From the NCBI GenBank assembly GCA_002946415.1, contig NJPS01000016.1:310001-374000 (forward strand): 64,000 nucleotides of DNA, written 5' to 3'. The DNA comes from Rutstroemia sp. NJR-2017a BVV2. Its lineage: Eukaryota; Ascomycota; Leotiomycetes; Helotiales; Rutstroemiaceae. Positions 12,994 through 25,773 of the stretch are shown here, one piece after another. How positions within the stretch are numbered: position 1 is the stretch's first letter; the number at the start of each line of letters is the position of its first letter. Below the pieces are notes generated by a model. That model was not told the DNA's origin. It saw only the letters and a program-made list of their open reading frames with translations, and ran no database searches. The position numbers were made by a program, and so were the translations under genes.

Positions 12994-14792
12994 ATGCCGC
13001 AAGATGACTTTGAGCGCAACAAACGCGCAGCAAACATATGGACCGCGCGTGTGATACCATGGGTTCTTGCAGCGGTAGTAGGATATGCGACCTACGTCTT
13101 AGTCGCTCTTCTTTGTGGTATGAACTAGAGAAACATATGGGAATTCGATGAGGCAGTCTACTAACATAGAAAACCTTAGTAAACTATCTCTTAATCAAGC
13201 ACAGCAACAAGAGCGCCGCGATCCCCATTCTCGTCATATACTTTGTACTGTTTCTGTTGATGGCATCAGCATTCCTCCGGGTAGTTTACATGACCACGAT
13301 CGATCCCCCGTATGCCCCACTGGGAGCTGGAGCGATTAGCAGGAGTCGCAAGACGAAAAGAAAGAATGATGATATTGCTGGGGAAGAATACACTTCTGGA
13401 GATTCTGCAGCTACTCGGCACGATCCGGACTCTCCTGGGCTTGAATTGTTTTATACGAAGGATGTTTTCACTGTAGAGAGAGATGGAAAACCTCGATGGT
13501 GTTCCGAATGCTGTATCTGGAAATTGGATCGTCAGCATCATTGCAGCGTTGTTGGTAGATGTATTTATAAAATGGATCATTACTGCCCATGGTATGTCGG
13601 CTGCCTCAACTCGGCCAATCGTGCCCTAACTAATGAGAATCTTATCAGGGTTGGAGGGCCTGTGGGCGAGAATAATTTTAAATTTTTCCTCCAGTTTGTT
13701 GGGTATACGGCTTTCTATTGCTTGCATTTACTTGTGGTGATGGCATTTTACATCCATCGGCAGGTCGTTATAAAGGTATGACCAGAGCCTCTCACCTGTG
13801 CCGGGCACTTTGTTTCAAGTGCTCACGAATGGTGTACTGCCTATCTTCGTTCTTGGAGCAATTATTTACGAGTGAGAGCTTTGACTGACATCTTTTTGCT
13901 AGGGTGAAAGTGTGAACTCTCAGTTCATAGCAATTCTTGCATTGTGAGAGATTAACCAAACGCTAGTATTTGCAGGCTGTCACTGACTATGAATTCCAGA
14001 GCTGCCTTCTTTGGCTTATTTACGGGAACTATGGCATCGACGTCGGTGAGACTGGCTATATATAATCTTACACAAGTTGAAGACATCAACCGGCATGGGA
14101 AAATTCATGTATTAGCCATCCTTAAGCCTTCCCTGCAGAGACTGGCCGAAATAAGCGTAAACGCAGCTTCAACGAAGACATACCCCGAGATCACATATCC
14201 TCTAAGTATGCCGCCATACTCGGGAAATACTCAGAACAATTTGCCCGCGGTCAAAACTATTAGACATGAGCATCTCTCGGAGCCAGTACCGGTTGATGTT
14301 GCAAGAAATATGGTTAGTGCAACAGCTATTCGTGGAGATGCGACACCGCAGATATCAACGGTTCAGGCAAGCCAGTCGGTTCGCGATCAGCAAGCTGTTC
14401 GAACTTTTGCGATTCTTGAGACGGTCCACCCAGGAGACAATCCTTGGGACCTGGGATCGGCTTTGCTCAATTGGAAAACGGTTATGGGGGATAGAGTAAT
14501 CGATTGGTTCTTGCCACTCAAAAGAAGCCCATGCTGCAATCACGAAAATACTGAGAGCCACTTCGAGGTTGGCCCTTGTGTTGATCAGATCCGAGCGTCT
14601 GTTTCTTTCATTTCTCCAGATGAATTGCGTGCCCGAAGCGAAGGCTCGCGAAGGCGGCGTTATTCAACCGATGAGAAACAACGTGAAGAGCGGAAATGGC
14701 GCCATTTCCGGCGTCGTGATGGCGATAGTACGAGAAAGAAAGACGAAACAGAATTGCGAGATCTGCGGAGGCACACTTTGCATTCCCGGTGA
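12994..14792 (+). CDS. DHHC-family palmitoyltransferase, DHYC variant (Pfa5-like)
   Basis: Membrane S-acyltransferase that attaches palmitate to cysteines of target proteins. Exon 1 (12994-13117) and exon 2 (13180-13591) give two hydrophobic segments and then the Cys-rich domain. That domain has WCSEC, a HHCS motif and the catalytic stretch CIYKMDHYCPW. A 57-nt intron (13592-13648) splits the Trp codon, and exon 3 continues VGGPVGENNFKFF with a third membrane segment. The catalytic motif is DHYC rather than DHHC, as known for yeast Akr1, Akr2 and Pfa5. The C-terminal frame (about 13980-14792) gives GLFTGTMAS with a hydrophobic stretch, then the conserved HPGDNPWDLGS and a highly charged tail. 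Splicing between about 13775 and 13980 could not be resolved: no combination gave the expected fourth membrane helix. The gene may have two extra short introns there, or may be decaying. It sits alone in a gene-poor region. Confidence 0.8.
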
Positions 14793-16242
14793 TGTTACAA
14801 CAGCAAAACAATGCTTCAACTTTCCCCGATTAAGAGCGTCACTGGCAGCTACTACAGGCACAGAGCACATATAACATGATCTACCATGTTGCACCCGAAC
14901 ATTATTGTGGCGAAGGGGGTTTGAAACAATCAGATTTAATGGTGTTGACATATAATGTATAATATATTGCGAGAAGATGGTGCACTTGCACGTGTATTTT
15001 TATTAACCACAATGGTCGCCAAAGTCCAATACTTATTGGGCTAGTGAAATACCCTCCGATCCTCTATATACTGACGGAAAGTTGAATAACTGAATTGACA
15101 CACAGCAGATCCATAAACCTTGACGGCATTAGGAAACGATGGTTTGGTGAACTGGCGACCACTTGTCTCGCCAAATTTCTCTCTAAAGGGTACCTGGTTC
15201 ACGCCCAGTCGCACTGAATAGTGCCATCAAAGCTCATAACATGAGCTATCAATACATCAACCGTTGGTTACTCCATATAGTAGTTACTCCCACGCCTTTG
15301 TGGCTGGTTAACACAGGCTGATATCGTGCTGTCAACATCGTGACACCACGTTATCAATTGCTGCCTCACCCTTCAGTCCGATCGAAATGATAACCACGGA
15401 CTAATTCATGTCGGCTACACCTGCCACAGATATCCTACTCACACGATGCCACCGAAGAACATGTCGCACATCCAATTTACAGCTTGCATCTTGGGCGGGA
15501 CCATGATCGTGGGTGCAAATGAGCTCCATCTGTTAGCTCCGCAGGCCAGCAACTCTAACGGCAACGCCTCGTCTTAAGTGAGACGGTCATATTGCAGTGT
15601 TCCACCCTCCGACACATCACTTCGAGAAGATCGAAGAGAGCTTGACATCGCCTACCCCTGAGTGGACCAATACACATAGACTAGGGATCATATCACCCTG
15701 CGTGGTTCCTACCCAATGAAATGGCGTTCTGCGATTCACACTAGAAGTTTTGAGCTCCTCTCTTCGCAATTCAATGGTACTCTGGCATAAGGATCAAAGT
15801 CCCCGAATGTTTGCCCATTGACGCTGTACATTTTGAGGATACGATCCCAACAAAACCACCAATAATTCTAGACAAACGAACGCCAACTCTTCTCTATGAT
15901 ATGACACGATGCCAACCAAACCCAAATTGCGCCGAAGAAAAAAGCATTCAGTATCGTCTCGTCCAAACATCAACAACCAACAGCCAATGCTGTGCAAGAG
16001 TCGCATCCGTGGCCCATAGCTGAGGATTGTTATGACTCGGCGAACACACGATTACAAGAAACAACCCCCAAATATTCAAAGTCTATCCCACTCCTCTACA
16101 TCCTCTTATCGTACACTGCTTTGTTTCCTCGACCAGCGAGATCTCTTCGAAGCTTCACTTGCTTGTCTTCCATCGCGCCACCTCTAACAACGAATCGTAC
16201 CATGTATCGGTAGTGCATAACCAATAACTTGCTGACTTTGGT
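14793..16242. other. Intergenic, no gene seen
   Basis: About 1.45 kb downstream of the palmitoyltransferase gene. No frame with convincing start, composition or motif, and no obvious simple repeat. Confidence 0.35.
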
Positions 16243-16419
16243 TCACCTATTGCTTCTTGGAGGTTGGGATGGAGGGACTGTGCAATAAACGCAGTATTGA
16301 TGCGTACAATCAGGACAAGACGATCCCCATATCTCTGAATTAACTTCGCGTCGACAATAACAGCAGAACCACCATCCGGTCATCGTAGGGGGATATGAGG
16401 CCATCATTGGTTGTTCCAT
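16243..16419 (-). CDS. Small Cys-rich zinc-binding-like protein, copy C (58 aa)
   Basis: Complete ATG-to-TGA frame of 58 codons. After a short Met/Pro-rich start it has WWFCCYC, a 12-residue loop and CPDCTHQYCVYC, then a Pro-rich tail. It matches the signature of the frames at 8445-8597 and 9891-10094 in every cysteine and in the conserved CP and [HY]Q positions, while the remaining residues have diverged strongly. Retention of just these residues argues that selection has kept the metal-binding frame. Function is unknown, and no partner gene is evident nearby. Confidence 0.62.
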   Translation of the reverse strand: MEQPMMASYPPTMTGWWFCCYCRREVNSEIWGSSCPDCTHQYCVYCTVPPSQPPRSNR

Positions 16420-19400
16420 TGCTGTCTGAAGAATATGTAAGCTTTTGATAACCCTCCACTACTGTTGGCTTACAGTCTTATGTCCTACTGCTCCTGTAGT
16501 GCTTAGATGCTCGGTTGATGAGTGTGGTCTCTAGGCTGCGTTAACTGGAAAGCGATTTAGTAGAAGAGATTCAGAAGACGTCTTTCTCTTTGTGCTTGAA
16601 TGATGTCGTGTTCACGATGATGTAGTTCGAATGTCCATCGACTGAGTGGAGCGTCAATGGTATAAATGCATCGTAAGGGTTGCCCTTGGAAGCTTGAAGA
16701 GAGACGTTCGCCTTCATAACGCCCCGTACTCAATATTGCTTGTCCGGTCTGCATTTTGGGCAATTTGCCCGCGCGCAAGGAATTCGAGGATCTCATATCG
16801 ACCAGCAATAGTATCTTGTCTGCTATGGTTGGATGCGGCGTAGGTTCTGAATTTAGGTACAAGGCCGTTGTGTTGTTAAAATTGCTTTGGCTAGGCTTAC
16901 AAAAATCTTCCGGTCGATCTTGCGCGCCCCCTTAGTAAGGGATTTTGTCCGGCGTCGCTAATCCTCTGGGACTCCTGAGAGCCACTGATGTGGATTGTGA
17001 CGTCTGCCGCTGTATGTTGGGTAAACATACCATGGCTTCTCTGGAATTCAGACCCAAGAAATCTTTTAAGCTTTGCATAGCCGCCCTCGAGCCAGACTGT
17101 CGGTGACGGGTGCGCATTCCGGAGTAATCGGGGCCAAGAGGACACAGCGCTCGTGTGCACATGGAAGCAAGTAGTCCCCACAGGAAGACTAGCCGACGGT
17201 TGTTATCAATAGCTCGCCCGTCGGGGTTACTATGTGCTAGCGATTACGACCACGCTTCAAAGAGCGGTCGCTATACGAGCTCGACAGGGTAGCTTGTTGC
17301 CTTCCCAAACCCTTAAAAGGCCAATCTCCGCAGTCAAGGCGACGTAGGCGACAGTAAAGGATCTCAACTGCTCCCCGAGCACGGTCGGATAACTTGAGAT
17401 GCTGCAAACGCTAGCAGCGTGCGGAGTTCATATCGATTGTGAGTATATTTGGAGCAGAAGCTGACATAGTTTTCAATAAAGAGCTGAGGCTGGGTCCTTT
17501 TGTAGGGGCGTTGAATGAATCCTCGGTAGAATCTTTGTGCCTCATCTGGCAGGAGAGAGCTCAACTGCTGCAATCCTACGGGCACGGGGTATCAGACATA
17601 TTTCACTGTTGGCCAAGATGAGTTAAATGACACACAGTGGGTTCTCATGAACCCACGGGCGAGGAAGATGAATCTGCTAAAGTACCCGGTGTCAGTCACT
17701 ATGTTCCCCGCGCCTGGCCAGAAGAGACAGACACTGGAGGCATAGCCTTCTAATGCTTCAAAAAGATTTATTGGTTATACAACGCTTAGATCTGCACGTA
17801 ATAATGTAGAAAACAAAATGATCGTTGGAGCAGCCTCATATGTGGTGACACCTGCCAAAGCTTAACGTCTTGACATCTGCCCAATCCCAGGGCGGCCACC
17901 TTCCTTCGGAGCCTCAATTTCAATAGCTACTTGCTGACGGTGGTTGTGCATTTCTAGTTCAAGGCTTAGCATCAAGGCAAGAGGCTTGACCGCGCAGATC
18001 TAAAAAGAAAGCAGCACTAGATCAGTTCTCCCTCTCATAGGGCATCAGCACAATTTGAACCCAGGACTGTGGTAACCTGCTATTTTGGCTGGCAAGTAAT
18101 CCATCAAACCTCCCTACCAAACACATCTACGCATGAGAAGCATGACAGCTAGGCTTGCTGATCTCTATCCGATCCCACCACACCTCAAGATCCTCTGGAC
18201 TGATGCAAAAATACTCACGGTCGGCACTGCACTGACTCCATAGCCACTTCATTTCGCTGAGTCAGAGTAAGGATACAGATGCAACTGCACGTCGGCTCTT
18301 AATACAGATTTTTCTCTCATACTCCACAACTCCTTCAGAGTAAGAGCCGCATTCGTGCCACCAAGAAAACTCCATCTGATCGTCCTAAACCGTTCACATG
18401 CAAGGATTTAAGGATTTGGACTGGCCAAGTTTTCACTATGCCAGAAAAGTACACACCAATTCAAAGCAATACCCAATCATGATAAACACAAAGAAATTCG
18501 TGCATAGACGAAGGCATGCAGTTGAGATTAAACATCTAGCGGCGGCTACTTTCTTTCTCATCCCTTGCTCTCTTCCCGTAGTACTGGTCCCTATAGATTT
18601 GTCAGAATTTACAATGCAGGATGGCAATCTGATCGATCTAACATTTTGTTCTGGCTGGGTTTCCCCTCCAGCCTGTCCAGAGTATCTTCAATGAGCCCAA
18701 TGTGACCTCTTAGGGTTCCTTCCAGCTCATCCTGCAGAGATTCCGCATTAGCTCCCAACTTTTCCTACGATGACGCGCGAACTGAGCAGGACAACCTCCA
18801 TATTAAGTGCATGCATTGTAAACATGTTATCGTCCAATATCACTAGAGCACTCCGCAGAGCCGCCTGCTAAGATTTCTCGTGTGACTAAATGGGGAAGTC
18901 GTGGTTGCCAGGTCCTGCACTGGCAGCACGAGGACGGCGTGTGAATCAGAGAAGATGATACCAAGCTATGTGAATGGCAACACGAGTCCGCGAATAACAA
19001 GCCGCCATGCAGAGAATTTTCGCGCAAGGGGGTGAGCTTCCTGGATATTCTAGGTTCTCATGCTACGAGAGAGCGCAGACTATCTCACCTACCATCCCTC
19101 ACTTTGTCTACATAAAGCACTTTCATCCGACTCTTCAAGGATTGGAGACAAGGGACTGGTTGTACAGCTGAAATCAAATGAAAGAAATTTAGCATACCAT
19201 TCTAGCTTCGTGGTCCTCCGAAAGTTCAATCATATGCGATCTGAGGTTATAGGTACTTCCTGCAATGCCGAAAAGGGTAGCGAGGTTGATGGCAAGCAGT
19301 GTTGCGGGATTCCGCAGAAACGACATTCTTCTTATTGGAAAGGATCAATTGAAAGGACTGAATAAATAACTGAATCGATATACAAGTCTATTCAGGGAAT

Positions 19401-19838
19401 AATTAACGGTATTTGTCCATGTTCTCACAATCCTCCTCTGTCCGCCCCCATATCAAAAGCTAGCGAGTGATTCTCATGTATGACATCAGCACAGGAGTAC
19501 TCAGTAAAGTACCGACTAACCTTCACTACACTCCACGCCTTTGTCGCGAAACACGTCTCTCCAGAACCACTTAACGCGTCTAATATACACAGAACTTCAT
19601 TCCTTGATATCTCGCAAATCTTTTATTCAATTTGCTACGTGCACATTGGCGCGACGTTCTCATCAAATCCGGCAATCTGGTAAGAAGTCAACGACGACGC
19701 TTGCCACTCAACACCTTACTTGGTTTGATCGTTGATCGAGTCGCATGTGCGTGGACTACCACAAAACTTCCTCGTCATGCTATTGTGATTCTTTGCAGCA
19801 GAGTCTACTCTACCTTCCCTGGAACGCGACTTCGAACC
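16420..19838. other. Long gene-poor stretch before DNA polymerase eta
   Basis: About 3.4 kb without a supportable gene. Only short frames occur, mostly opening on non-ATG codons. The frame of polymerase eta stays open upstream to a TTG at 19632, but the first in-frame ATG is at 19839. The right end should be the polymerase promoter. Confidence 0.35.
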
Positions 19839-22233
19839 ATGTCCTCGCCCGAAGCTTTCCAGTCCTCACCACCGCTCCTCACGCCCTCACGTCGAAAGAA
19901 GAGCAGGTTCACCTACAGACAGCTTGCACAACTAGCTACCTCGACTACAACATGTCCCTTAAGAGTGATTGCACATGTGGATTTAGATGCATTCTACTCG
20001 CAGGTGGAAATGATACGGTTGGGAATTGATGAGGATAAACCTTTGGCGGTGCAACAATGGTATCTATCACTTTCCACTGCTTGATTGTGACCAAAAACCA
20101 GTGGGTACACTAGTTCATGGATGGGCTTACGCTTTACATATTTTACAACTCCTGGCTCGCTGAGACATTTGCTTGATACTCAGGGCTACGCTTTTCAACG
20201 TTCAAATTTTGTTACAACAATTGCATTCTCATAAGGCCCTGGTTCTAGCCTTTTAATTTACAATCGCATCGTCTCAAGACTTGGATAATAAGATTTTTAA
20301 GACTTAGATTGGATTTGAGCAATTGCTTTCATTTGGCCAAAGTGAGGAGAGATTATCTGAACTCCATACTACAGCACAACATCATCCATGAACTAGTGCC
20401 ACCCCTGGTGAAGAGTTTCTGAAAGGTGCCAATGCTAATACGTGGTTGAAATACAGGCAGGGTCTCATAGCAATCAATTACCCCGCTCGAGCGTTTGGGC
20501 TCAACCGTCATATAGCTATTTCCGAAGCCAAGAAGCTCTGTCCAGACCTCATATGTCAACATGTTGCAACATGGCGCGAGGGTGATGAAAAATGGGCGTA
20601 TCACGATGACGCCTACAAGAATATTGCTACCCACAAAGTCTCCTTGGACCCATACAGACTCGAATCCAGACGAATATTATCTTGTATTAAGGAATTCTTG
20701 CCAAAAAACTTGCAGAGGGTGGAGAAAGCCAGTGTGGACGAGGTCTTTATGGATCTATCAGCTCAAGTGCACATGATACTGTTGGAGAGATATCCGGAGC
20801 TGAAAGGCCCGGCGCCGTATGACGATGTTATGGAAAATCTTCCTCTACCACCTACGACGGTGCTCGACTGGAAAGCGGATGCTTTGGTGGATTTAGACAC
20901 GAACGAAACAGAAGATGATGATCCTGATTGGGATGATATAGCAATTTTGATTGGTTCTGAAATCGTACGCGCAGTTCGGGCCGCAATACGTGAGAAACTC
21001 AAATATACATGCTCCGCAGGAATTGCCCAAAACAAAATGCTTGCCAAACTTGGATCGGCACATAAGAAGCCAAGCCAACAGACGGTTATTCGGAATCGAG
21101 CTGTGCAGCAATTCCTTTCAGGCTTCAAGTTTACCAAAATAAGAAATTTGGGGGGCAAGATGGGGGAGGAAGTAGTCAAAATTTTCAATACGGACATGGT
21201 CAAGGATCTTGTACCTGTCTCGATGGAACAGATGAAACAGAAATTGGGTGAAGACACAGGCACATGGGTCTATAATGTTATCCGTGGGATCGACCACAGT
21301 GAGGTTAATTCACGGACTCAGATTAAGTCAATGCTATCTGCAAAGTCGTTCCGTCCTAGCATAAACACACCCGAACAGGCCAATAAATGGCTCCGGATAT
21401 TCGCGGCAGACATATATTCGCGACTGGTGGAGGAAGGGGTTCTCGAGAACAAAAGGAGGCCCAAAACAATCAATCTGCATCATAGACATGGCGGCCAGAC
21501 GAAATCCCGACAGGCCCCCATCTCACAGGGCAAGAAAATAGATGAGACGCTGCTTTTTGAGCTTGCCAAGAATCTTCTAAATCAGATCATGCTTGAGGGA
21601 CGAGTTTGGCCATGTGCTAATCTAAGTCTAAGTGTAGGGGGCTTTGAAGATGGCGTCTCTGGGAACATGGGTATAGGGGCATTCTTGGTTAAGGGCGAGG
21701 AAGCCAGGGCTCTGAATAGTATCAGTTCTAGAGATGCAAGTATGACTGCGCTGGGAGAGAGGCCTGATAAGCGACGTCGTGTGGGCGATGCTGGCATTCA
21801 GAGGTTCTTTGCGAAGGCCGAAAGTGTCGAGGAGCATGATGATGACTTCGGCGGTGAAGAGAATTCCTCAGTAGCTATGGCTGTGAATGAACAGGACGTC
21901 GTATTTTCCGATGCAGCAGCGTCCAATACTCCTGAAGATGACGAGGCAAATATTGGTCCACAAGCACCGAGTGGTGCTTCTGCCTTGCGTCAACCGCAGA
22001 TAACGAAGTTTCTCTGCAACCGCTGCAATCAGTCATTGCCATCACCTGAAGCCCTGCAAAGTCACGAAGACTGGCATTTTGCTAAGGACCTCCAGGATGA
22101 GGATCGTTCAAAAGCCACATCTCCGGCACTTCCTTCCACTTCCTCCGGGAGTAAAAGGGGCACGCTGAGGAAACGCGGTAACGGTCGTGGTGGACGGCCG
22201 GAAAAAGGGCAAAGCAAGTTGACATTTGGATGA
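19839..22233 (+). CDS. rad30: DNA polymerase eta, translesion synthesis (665 aa, 2 exons)
   Basis: Y-family polymerase that copies past UV photoproducts in the nucleus. Exon 1 is 19839-20059 and exon 2 is 20457-22233; the joint rebuilds LAVQQWQGLIAINYPARAFG, as expected for Pol eta. The palm carries the metal-binding DLD of HVDLDAFYSQ (Asp48, Asp50) and SVDE (Asp168, Glu169), and a helix-hairpin-helix-like stretch follows near IRNLGGKMGEEV. The C-terminal third is acidic and disordered but holds a UBZ-type zinc finger, CNRC ... HEDWH (Cys594, Cys597, His610, His614), for binding ubiquitylated PCNA. Short PCNA-interaction candidates are the IQRFFAK segment and the extreme C-terminal QSKLTFG. 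The intron is 397 nt, much longer than others in this window. The gene stands alone in its orientation. Confidence 0.93.
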
Positions 22234-23960
22234 CCATAACAAAAGTAGAATATCATACCCGATAACATTCCACCCTATCCTGACGTGCCACACGAAGACT
22301 CCTCGGCCGCTCTTGCATCTTGCAGGTGGCATCAACCGGATCGCCAGACTTCTGTTGAGGGGGCCGAGCCTTGCGGTACCGAAAGGCGACAGTCATGCGC
22401 GAACCATGCCCCGAGAAGACGGTGCAACAGCAGAAAAAAAGGCACTCACCGTGATTTCACATCCTGGGCGCAACGTGATTTCCTTCTAGAAACACAAGTA
22501 TGATGTTCCCGATGCGGTTTTCATTGGATCATGGAATATGCAAGCTCATCATTTTTGTTACCCGCCCAGATATTCAAAAAATGGTACGAGTAATGCAATA
22601 CGATCATTACTGCAATAGTACTCCTTCAGCCTTCAGCTGAGGCCGGCTATCCGTCCACGACTCTGGCGGCTGGCCGTGTGCGGTCGTTGAGTGATAAGCA
22701 TACTTTGCCTATCAGGGCAGATCTGCATACACTTTCTGGATCATCGAAGCAGTCATGCGCAACTTGTAAAAGAAATGGGTGGGTGTTCTTCCTACACATC
22801 CAGAACGATTCATGAATGAAATTGGAGATATGCCGTTCGCCCTACAAGACCTCGAGTCTCCCGTCTCTCGTCAGCTCTTTTGGCGATCGACGAGGCTAGC
22901 ATAGTAATATCAATGTCAACAGAAATTCCACCCAGAGCCTCATGTGCGGTGAGAAGAAGTGGAAGTAACAGAAGACCAAAAGAAAGAAAATGGAAATTTG
23001 GGTAGTACCTAAGTAAGCAGCGACGACAACCCAGACGATCAATTAGGTCAACGAAGGTTTTCCAGCCGCATGAATTCGTTGTCAGAATATGTCTTTTAGA
23101 TGAATTTGTGCAACCAATGCCATTACGAGAGTTCTGAGTGGGTGGGCAGTGGGCAGCGGGCAGCTAAGTGATTTAGAAATCGATTAGGCACCATCAGCTA
23201 GTATGTATGGGCTGGTTGGGCCGAAATGCGTCAGAACCCAACCCGATTTTACGCCACAAAACCACACAACCTTGCCAGCAAGACGTGCGACTTTCTCAAA
23301 CTCGCTTTGTCGTGAAATTGGAGAGTATCCTCAGCTTTCTGTGTAAAAAATGATAATGATAATATTCACGCATTGGCTCGCGACGACATATGCTCAAGGT
23401 TCTCAGCATATCCGTCATTATTGAGGTGACATTCGGACAGCAGTCAAGCATCGCATAACATGGCATAATATATCATGTCAAACATAGGTACGTAGGTCTC
23501 AAAAGCAGGTAGGCAGGCAGGTAGGCAAGTGAACAGGTTGATCATGATCCAGATCTTCAACGGTATATCCATCTGGCCAATCAACCAGAACTTAAAGTGG
23601 CAGAGAAGAGACCTCGGCGTCGACTCTTAATGGTTGGATATAGTCCCCTAATGTACCTAGGCGTCATCTGCGATCACTTTTTATACTTTGAAGTACAGGT
23701 TGAAACTTGAAAGCATCTCGTCCATTCATTGTTCTCAGATTCTCGTAGTAGCGGCAACTTCGAAAAGAAAAGGGAAAAGGGTGCCGGGTATCCACTTCCT
23801 CTGTCTGACTCTGGTTCGTTCCGGCACTTTTACCCTCTGGGTTTTGTTTACAATGCAGAAGACCTCGGCGAGTTGAGCAGATTCTGATTCCCCAGGTATA
23901 TTTTCCCAAGGCGTGCGTCGTGGGTTGGGTTGTTAAGGACCGATTATGGAACTGTTTTCT

Positions 23961-23984
23961 GTGGACTGTGGACTGTGGACTGTG
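23961..23984. repeat. (GTGGACT)n short tandem repeat
   Basis: Three and a bit copies of a 7-nt unit in the upstream region of rfeG. Confidence 0.9.
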
Positions 23985-24107
23985 ATACACCTGGATACCT
24001 GGTTTACTGGATTCCTCAATAAGAAAACACAACTTTAATGGTTTAGGCTTTAAAGGAGAAAATCGAGAAGGGATAGATGCTGGTTTGCTGGCTGCTGGGA
24101 ACGAAAA

Positions 24108-24151
24108 GATGGATGATGGATGGTGGAGGATGGATGGATGGATGGATGGGG
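24108..24151. repeat. (GGAT)n microsatellite
   Basis: Interrupted GGAT tetranucleotide repeat, with four uninterrupted units at its centre, upstream of rfeG. Confidence 0.9.
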
Positions 24152-24216
24152 TAACAATATATATCAGAAGATATCAGGTTAAAACATGTATATCTATCTA
24201 GATACCCAAAATACTT

Positions 24217-24276
24217 GATGAACCTGATGGACCTTATGAACTTTATGAACTTATGAACCTTATGAACCTTATGAAA
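24217..24276. repeat. Imperfect ACCTTATGA tandem array
   Basis: Six or so imperfect copies of a 9-10 nt unit built around ACCTTATGA; the last two are perfect. It lies about 1.5 kb upstream of the rfeG start. Confidence 0.85.
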
Positions 24277-25773
24277 AGAAACAGAAAGTCTCCCACTCTT
24301 CCTTTCAGGCTCTCTGTTCGCCGGTTTTGCGTTTAGGATTCTAGATCCGAAGATAGACCTTACCCTTAAAATTATATTGCTTTAGCAAGAATACATCGGC
24401 ATCGACATCAACGTCGACGTCGACAACACTACTATAGCTATTACCAAGGGGCACCTGTTCATACCTCTACATACTCCTTTTCCCTACGCAAAGATCGACT
24501 TCACTTCCCAGCTTTGCTTGCTCTCCTTGCTCTCCTTGCTCTGCTTCCTGCCAACCACTTTCCCCGCCCTCTTTTCTGATCACCATCTTACCTTATCGAA
24601 ATCCCTACGCCACAACCTTCCGATCCCATCAATTTCCAGGGCTGTCCGTCTATACTGCTGCACTGATCATTCATCGGCTTTTTGCTTCACCAGGTTGTTG
24701 AGGTGAAGGGATTACTCGCTCGCTGTTCGACTTACGGTGCGGTGTGCCTTGTCGATCACTCGGGAGACAAAACATCAGATAGATCAACGAAACCTTCGAA
24801 GCCTTTTCCAGTTTTTCCAGAAACTATTAAGGAGGAAGCAAGACTCTTGAAAACCTTTACTCCTTCTCCCACTTGTTACGCAATACGCAACCTTGGAAAC
24901 AAAACCGGCTTGGAAGGGAAGATCGAGCAAAACAGCCCCAATAAAAGCGGCGACAAATCCAGTTCTACCCAAACACCCGCACCAACCTCTTTCGGACTTG
25001 CGCACAGCCTTTCTCAAAAGGGCCCCCATCCTCTTCACTCGCATTGCCACTTCATTCCACTCTTCCACTTCTTCTCTTCCACTCACCGTTTATCTTGTCA
25101 ACTGCAATTCCTCAGCCTTCACCCTCGACCTGCAACCTTCGACTTTCGACCTTCGACCTTACACAAACGGTCAACAATCATAAACCCGTCTACTCGTCCA
25201 TCTATCAACACGAGGGATAAACACACACAATAACACGTACGCCAGCTGATAGGATTAACACCCTGGTTCTCTCTTCAGCTAGAAGCCGTTCAGTCAGATC
25301 TTTCCATTGCCACCCTTTTGGATGCCTTCATATTACACGACATAAGCAAAAGCAAGCCATTAAAACGTACCACCGTACGCCGTATCACACAATACCACCT
25401 GTTCTTGGATTGGATAGGACCATACTCTCCCACACCTTTTCTACCTTGTCATACCATACACCTTCCAGAAGTTACTCACGGCCAACCATTTTTTCATTCC
25501 CACCATAGGACTTCTTCTCGAGCCTCCCATTTAAAACCACCCCCAGGACAGGAAACTTAGACAGAAAGCTTTTCCCACTTTCTCCTTCCCCTACAGGATT
25601 ACCATTCCCGGACCTCTTTTTTCTTGCTGCCAAGTTGTCACCGGTTAATCTTTGTGTGCTACCACATCTATTACCTAGGCTGACGTGGTGTGTGTGACTT
25701 GCATCTTCAGTCCTCGTTTTTTGGACCTTCTCTTTCTCTTTCCATCAACCACTATCCGGATTGTTTTTTCATC

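Larger units (their letters stand above)
22234..25773. other. Intergenic: long upstream region of rfeG
   Basis: About 3.5 kb without a supported gene. The last kilobase is pyrimidine-rich on the plus strand, like a long fungal 5' leader, and includes upstream frames such as one near 24682-25233 that I take as leader rather than protein. Simple repeats lie at 23961-23984, 24108-24151 and 24217-24276. Confidence 0.45.

Noticed and set aside
17990..18130. tRNA-like B-box (GGTTCAAA) on the minus strand
   Set aside because: The last invariant B-box base is wrong and no T-stem or acceptor stem can be paired around it.
19632..19838. N-terminal extension of polymerase eta that looks like a mitochondrial presequence
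   Set aside because: The frame is open and Arg-rich, but it begins at TTG; the first ATG is at 19839, so there is no good support for a longer isoform.
24682..25233. 183-codon open frame upstream of rfeG
   Set aside because: Composition of a translated CT-rich leader, with no domain. It is more likely part of the rfeG 5' region.
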